10,179 nt of DNA, from NCBI GenBank assembly GCA_036835325.1, contig DAITMF010000078.1, positions 1 through 10,179 on the forward strand, in the 5' to 3' direction. The stretch's first letter is position 1. Each line of letters begins with the position of its first letter. The notes under the pieces were generated by a model, which had not been told where the DNA came from, made no database searches, and worked only from the letters and a program-made list of their open reading frames with translations. Shown one piece after another: positions 7,280-10,179 of the stretch. A program made the position numbers and the translations under genes. The stretch is from CAMCHP01 sp036835325 (GTDB lineage Bacteria; Bacteroidota; Bacteroidia; Flavobacteriales_D; Sanyastnellaceae).

Positions 7280-7995
7280 GAGTCTCCAAAAATTCTTCGG
7301 CACGCCTCGCGGGCGGCAGCCTGTTCGGCGCCTTTCTTTGATTTTCCGATGCCACTGCCCATGTTGCGGTCGTCAACAAACACGGCAATTTCGTAAACAT
7401 CGTTGGCATGTGCTTTCTCTTTGATGACATCGAAGCGAAGTACGCGTTTTTTCTTCTGGCAATGCTCATGGAGCTTGCTTTTGAAGTCGGTCAAGTCGTA
7501 CATGCGTTCTTCGATGCCCTGTTCGTGGAGCAGGCGCAGCACGGCCTTTTCAGTGGTGCGGTATCCGCGGTCAAGGTAGAGTGCGCCAATGAGGGCTTCA
7601 ACGGCGTTTCCGATGAGGGTTTGTTGCACAGGTTGGTTGCCCATGCGCACATCGAGGTGTTCTTCTACGCCGAGGCGTTCACCGAGTTCGTTGAGGGTAC
7701 GACGGCTTACGACCTTCGACTTCAGTTTGGTGAGTTCTCCTTCGGAGAGGTCATCGTGCTTTTCGTAGATGTAGCGTGCGATGACGGCATCGAGAATGGC
7801 ATCGCCCAAGAACTCAAGCCGTTCATTGCTTCGTTCGAGGCCTGTTGCTCCTTTTTCGGTGGCTGAGCCATGGCGCAGTGCCTGGCGGTAGAGGGGCAGG
7901 TCGCGTGCTTGCACGCCGAATGCGCTTCGAATGAAGGCGGCGAGTTTACGGTCGTGTGGCGTCGTGAATCGAAGCAGCGCTAGGAGACGCCACAT
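7276..7995 (-). CDS. rnc: Ribonuclease III
   Basis: This 239-residue endonuclease cleaves double-stranded RNA in rRNA maturation and mRNA turnover. The catalytic domain (about 15-155) contains the signature 'NERLEFLGDAILD' at 57-69, giving Glu58, Glu61 and Asp65, and 'GNAVEALIGALYLDRGY' at 129-145 with Glu133. 'LSEGELTKLKSKVVS' at 83-97 is also typical. Where E. coli has the metal-binding Asp114, this protein has Asn130. The double-stranded RNA-binding domain occupies about 168-236, ending 'GIGKSKKGAEQAAAREA'. The ATG at 7995 lies four bases after the fabF stop, so it is tightly cotranscribed with the fatty-acid genes. The N-terminal 'MWRLLALLRF' is a short extension as seen in many Bacteroidota RNase III proteins. 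Two stop codons in a row end the gene. Confidence 0.96.
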   Translation of the reverse strand: MWRLLALLRFTTPHDRKLAAFIRSAFGVQARDLPLYRQALRHGSATEKGATGLERSNERLEFLGDAILDAVIARYIYEKHDDLSEGELTKLKSKVVSRRTLNELGERLGVEEHLDVRMGNQPVQQTLIGNAVEALIGALYLDRGYRTTEKAVLRLLHEQGIEERMYDLTDFKSKLHEHCQKKKRVLRFDVIKEKAHANDVYEIAVFVDDRNMGSGIGKSKKGAEQAAAREACRRIFGDS

Positions 7996-7999
7996 GGAC

Positions 8000-9244
8000 T
8001 TAAATCTTGCGGAAGATTGCTGAGGTGTTGTGACCTCCGAAGCCGAAGGTATTGCTCAGCGCGGCGCGCACGGTGCGGTGTTGCGCCTTGTTCAGGGTAA
8101 AGTTGAGCTTGTTGTCGAGTTCGGGGTCGACGTGCTCGTGGTTGATGGTCGGCGGCACAACATCGTTTTGCACGGCAAGTATGCACGCGATGGCCTCGAT
8201 GGCGCCTGCAGCGCCGAGGAGGTGACCGGTCATCGACTTGGTCGATGAGATGTTGAGCTTGTAGGCGTGTTCACCGAACACTTTTTGAATGGCCCGCGAC
8301 TCCGCGACGTCGCCAAGCGGGGTGCTGGTTCCGTGCACGTTGATGTAGTCGAGGTCTTCGGGTTTCATGCCGGCATCATCGAGGGCCATGTTCATCACGA
8401 GCGTCGCGCCCAAGCCTTCGGGGTGTGGGGCGGTCATGTGGTAGGCATCGGCTGAGAGTCCGCCGCCAACCAGCTCGCAGTAGATTTTCGCGCCGCGGGC
8501 CTTGGCATGTTCGTACTCTTCGAGGATGATGCACCCGGCGCCTTCTCCCAGCACGAAGCCATCGCGTGTAGCGTCGAACGGACGTGAAGCGGTGGCGTAG
8601 TTTTCGTTGTTGGTTGAGAGCGCCTTGAGGGCATTGAAACCGCCCACACCGGCTTCGTTTACAGCCGCTTCAGAACCGCCTGACACAATGATGTTGGCTT
8701 TTCCAAGGCGGATGTAATTGAAGGCATCGATGAGCGCGTTGGTCGCACTTGCACACGCCGAAACGGTTGTGAAGTTCGGGCCGCGGAATCCGTAAGTGAT
8801 TGAGATATGGCCTGAAGCGATATCGGCAATCATCTTCGGGATAAAGAAGGGATTGAAGCGCGGAGTGCCATCGCCTTTGGCGAATTCAAAGCACTCGTCT
8901 TGAAAGGTTTTCAAACCACCAATGCCCGAACCCCAAATCACACCGATGCGGTCGTGGTTGAGGGCTTCGGTAATGCCGGCATCTTTCACGGCTTCGGCCA
9001 CTGTTACCAAGGCATACTGCGAGAAAGGATCCAGTTTGCGTACTTCCTTGCGATCGAAGTGATCTTCCGGATTGAAGTTTTTCACTTCGCACGCAAACTG
9101 GGTCTTGAATTTCGACGCATCAAAGTGGGTAATAGGAGCAGCGCCACTCACGCCATTGACAAGAGCCGTCCAGTATTCTTGGACGTTATTCCCGATGGGT
9201 GTGAGGGCTCCCAGCCCGGTAACAACAACACGCTTCAGTTCCAT
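8000..9244 (-). CDS. fabF: 3-oxoacyl-[acyl-carrier-protein] synthase II (beta-ketoacyl-ACP synthase II)
   Basis: The enzyme condenses malonyl-ACP with acyl-ACP during fatty-acid chain elongation in the cytoplasm. The 414-residue length is standard. It opens with 'RRVVVTGLG'-type sequence (here KRVVVTGLGALTPIG). The active-site nucleophile is Cys164 in 'TVSACASATNAL', with His304 in 'NVHGTSTPLGD', Lys336 and His341 in 'STKSMTGHLLGAAG', and the gating loop 'SNTFGFGGHN' at about 397-406. The Cys-His-His triad and length place it in the FabF/FabB elongation class rather than FabH; FabF is preferred because of overall sequence and because it directly follows acpP. The ATG at 9244 is 12 bases downstream of the acpP stop. 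All expected catalytic residues are present. Confidence 0.97.
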   Translation of the reverse strand: MELKRVVVTGLGALTPIGNNVQEYWTALVNGVSGAAPITHFDASKFKTQFACEVKNFNPEDHFDRKEVRKLDPFSQYALVTVAEAVKDAGITEALNHDRIGVIWGSGIGGLKTFQDECFEFAKGDGTPRFNPFFIPKMIADIASGHISITYGFRGPNFTTVSACASATNALIDAFNYIRLGKANIIVSGGSEAAVNEAGVGGFNALKALSTNNENYATASRPFDATRDGFVLGEGAGCIILEEYEHAKARGAKIYCELVGGGLSADAYHMTAPHPEGLGATLVMNMALDDAGMKPEDLDYINVHGTSTPLGDVAESRAIQKVFGEHAYKLNISSTKSMTGHLLGAAGAIEAIACILAVQNDVVPPTINHEHVDPELDNKLNFTLNKAQHRTVRAALSNTFGFGGHNTSAIFRKI

Positions 9245-9256
9245 AGGAACAGCGCC

Positions 9257-9493
9257 TTATTTAACGTTATTCTCGATGTACTCTACGGCCTGACCAACGG
9301 TCTGGATTTTCTCAGCCTGGTCGTCAGGAATGGCGATATTGAATTCCTTCTCGAATTCCATAATAAGCTCAACCGTGTCGAGAGAATCGGCCCCGAGGTC
9401 GTTGGTGAAGCTCGCTTCGAGGGTTACTTCGCTTTCGTCTGCGCCGAGTTTATCGACAATGATAGCGGTGACTTTAGAACGAATGTCAGACAT
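9257..9493 (-). CDS. acpP: Acyl carrier protein
   Basis: This 78-residue acidic protein carries growing acyl chains on a 4'-phosphopantetheine arm. The attachment serine is Ser37 in 'LGADSLDTVELIMEFE'. The four-helix pattern, the 'IPDDQAEKIQTVGQAVEYI' C-terminal part and the length are those of the fatty-acid synthesis ACP rather than of a polyketide carrier domain. It is the first gene of the operon and is followed by the FabF synthase that uses it. A promoter lies about 25 bases upstream (see 9519-9550). The start at 9493 is the only sensible ATG and begins the standard MSDI sequence. Confidence 0.98.
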   Translation of the reverse strand: MSDIRSKVTAIIVDKLGADESEVTLEASFTNDLGADSLDTVELIMEFEKEFNIAIPDDQAEKIQTVGQAVEYIENNVK

Positions 9494-9518
9494 AATCCGA
9501 GGTTTAAAAATTCGGGTG

Positions 9519-9550
9519 CAAAGTAAAGAAAGTTTGGCTACCCCAACAAA
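9519..9550 (-). promoter_or_regulatory. Bacteroidota-type promoter of the acpP-fabF-rnc-pyk operon
   Basis: On the minus strand TTTG (9547-9550) is followed by exactly 20 bases and then TTACTTTG (9519-9526). This fits the phylum consensus of TTTG at -33 and TAnnTTTG at -7, with one mismatch in the -7 box. The sequence continues GCACCCG, so transcription would begin near 9513 and leave a leader of about 20 bases before the acpP ATG. No other good match was noticed on this strand in the spacer, and no operator-like palindrome overlaps it. Confidence 0.65.
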
Positions 9551-9578
9551 AAATCGTGAGGAGCGGTTCAGAAAGGCC

Positions 9579-9606
9579 GTAGCGATGCCCTACAGGGCGT
9601 CGGTAC
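9579..9606. repeat. Palindromic repeat copy 1 (12-base arms)
   Basis: GTAGCGATGCCC at 9579-9590 faces GGGCGTCGGTAC at 9595-9606 across the loop TACA. Ten of twelve positions are perfectly complementary and one mismatch is a G-T wobble. It is the best-preserved hairpin of the cluster. Confidence 0.65.
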
Positions 9607-9620
9607 ATGCCGGTGACGCC

Positions 9621-9650
9621 TATGGAAACGCCTGATCGGGCGTCGTCACA
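9621..9650. repeat. Palindromic repeat copy 2
   Basis: ACGCC at 9628-9632 and GGCGT at 9639-9643 pair around a centre containing the self-complementary GATC. The flanks GAA and CGTCACA fit the same repeat unit as copy 1 but are eroded. Confidence 0.5.
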
Positions 9651-9734
9651 TAAGGAATTGCCACGCCTTGTCGGGATGCACAAGCTCGAATGTTGCGTCG
9701 GGGTAGCCGTTTGTAAATGAGCAATAGGAACGTC

Positions 9735-9766
9735 CATAGAAACGACCAATCAAGCGTCTCTTCACA
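9735..9766. repeat. Palindromic repeat copy 4
   Basis: GAAACG at 9739-9744 faces CGTCTC at 9755-9760 with five of six pairs, followed by TTCACA as after copy 2. The centre of the palindrome has decayed. Confidence 0.45.
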
Positions 9767-9812
9767 GGCGATAAACCCCGAGCGAAGTACATGCGATGTT
9801 CACAAAAACAGC

Positions 9813-9843
9813 TTGTTCACCTCGCGCTAAGGCCGGATATTTG
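9813..9843 (+). promoter_or_regulatory. Possible promoter for the small membrane protein gene
   Basis: TTG at 9813-9815, then 20 bases, then GATATTTG at 9836-9843 matches the Bacteroidota -33/-7 arrangement with one mismatch in the -7 box. Transcription would start near 9850, leaving a leader of about 60 bases. The match is short, so chance cannot be excluded. Confidence 0.35.
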
Positions 9844-9910
9844 TAAACAAACCCTTCGACATGGTGCACGGCATTGTTCGCGACGCCCTAAGCACCTTAC
9901 TAAAAAGCCC

Positions 9911-10179
9911 ATGACCGATCACTACACACACCTATCCGACGAAGCGTTGCTGGCTGAAAAGGCCAAAATGCGAAAGTCGAAGCTGTTTGATGCCTTGTTT
10001 ATCGGCTTCATGGCCGGCATCATACTTTTTGGCTTCGTGTCGTGGCTAATGTCTGACGAGAAGCGCATCGGTTTTTTTATTCCCATGCTCATCGGCGCTT
10101 GGCTCATTCGCGTTTTTGTGAAGAAGCAAAAGGCTTACAAGCCGCTTGAAGACGAGCTGATCAAGCGCGGGTTGAAGTA
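9911..10179 (+). CDS. Small two-helix membrane protein, function unknown (3' end at window edge)
   Basis: An ATG at 9911 opens a frame of 89 codons to 10177. The last two bases of the window are TA, so a stop (TAA/TAG) may come immediately, but this is not visible. I do not recognise the family. The N-terminus 'HLSDEALLAEKAKMRKSK' is charged and helical. Two hydrophobic segments follow at about 26-47 (LFDALFIGFMAGIILFGFVS) and 53-70 (IGFFIPMLIGAWLIRVFV), separated by the short loop MSDEKR. The tail is basic and ends ELIKRGLK. Positive charges before the first helix and after the second predict both ends in the cytoplasm. The clear helix-loop-helix pattern and plausible upstream promoter support a real gene. 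It is divergent from the acpP operon and has no obvious link to it. Confidence 0.7.
   Translation, partial: MTDHYTHLSDEALLAEKAKMRKSKLFDALFIGFMAGIILFGFVSWLMSDEKRIGFFIPMLIGAWLIRVFVKKQKAYKPLEDELIKRGLK

Larger units (their letters stand above)
9579..9766. repeat. Cluster of degenerate palindromic repeats (GACGCC...GGCGTC type)
   Basis: At least four related short elements lie head to tail. They are built around a left half ending ACGCC (or similar), a variable centre, and a right half GGCGTC followed by TCACA/TACA-like bases. The best are at 9579-9606, 9621-9650 and 9735-9766, with a poorer one at about 9651-9684. A subrepeat resembling ATAGGAAACGCC recurs near 9620-9632, 9650-9666, 9723-9735 and 9735-9747. 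They resemble short palindromic intergenic repeats common in Bacteroidota genomes; I name no family. No open frame in this stretch looks coding. Confidence 0.6.

Noticed and set aside
7245..7290. Separate promoter for the IPExxxVDY gene and pyk
   Set aside because: TACCTTTA with an upstream TTTG is present but the spacing is about 12 bases instead of about 20, and the start point would fall almost on the ATG.
8900..9526. Open frame of 208 codons on the plus strand opposite fabF and acpP
   Set aside because: It spans two strongly conserved genes on the other strand plus the acpP promoter, and resembles no family.
9504..9749. Open frame of 81 codons on the minus strand in the spacer upstream of acpP
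   Set aside because: It runs through the palindromic repeats and into the promoter, and its translation shows no structured pattern.
9579..9766. Possible CRISPR array
   Set aside because: The units are degenerate, differ in length, and lack regular unique spacers or identical direct repeats; no cas gene is present.

Overview
The window looks like chromosomal DNA of a Bacteroidota bacterium, most likely in or near the Flavobacteriales. Four things support this. There is a protein with a type B (gliding-motility/CHU_C-like) type IX secretion C-terminal domain next to a PorP/SprF-family gene. There is an OmpA-type protein with the TPR, PD40-propeller, peptidoglycan-binding layout of PorE-like proteins. 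The order acpP-fabF-rnc-(IPExxxVDY gene)-pyk is characteristic of this phylum. Promoter-like sites fit the Bacteroidota -33 TTTG / -7 TAnnTTTG pattern, and starts lack strong Shine-Dalgarno sites. The exact taxon cannot be fixed from the sequence alone.

Left half (1-5395, + strand): a surface/secretion cassette of three closely packed genes that probably continue a transcript starting upstream of the window. The first is the 3' part of a large secreted HYR-repeat protein ending in a T9SS sorting domain. Twelve bases later comes a PorP/SprF-family outer-membrane protein, the class needed to export and anchor type B T9SS cargo. After 32 bases comes a 722-residue periplasmic/outer-membrane protein with a TPR region, a PD40 propeller, a possible carboxypeptidase-regulatory-like fold and an OmpA-like peptidoglycan-binding domain. 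The simplest reading is one cell-surface adhesin plus its cognate translocation/anchoring partners.

Right half (9493 down to 5396, - strand): a five-gene housekeeping operon. It holds acyl carrier protein (acpP), 3-oxoacyl-ACP synthase II (fabF), ribonuclease III (rnc), a small IPExxxVDY-family protein of unknown function, and pyruvate kinase (pyk). Gaps are 12, 4 and 40 bases, followed by an overlap. A good Bacteroidota promoter lies just upstream of acpP. The 40-base gap after rnc holds an 11-bp hairpin that begins inside the tandem stop codons of rnc. The two halves converge with no spacer: the TAA of the OmpA-family gene abuts the TAA of pyk.

Right end (9494-9910): a 417-base divergent intergenic region. 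It carries the acpP promoter and a cluster of about four degenerate GACGCC...GGCGTC-type palindromic repeats, then a possible promoter for a small two-helix membrane protein (from 9911) that runs to the window edge.

I see no phage, transposase, CRISPR, tRNA or rRNA, and no clearly new system. The points most worth a second look are the predicted K+-independent signature of the pyruvate kinase, the Asp-to-Asn change at a metal-site position of RNase III, the hairpin after rnc, the palindromic repeat cluster, and the adhesin/PorP/PorE-like trio.
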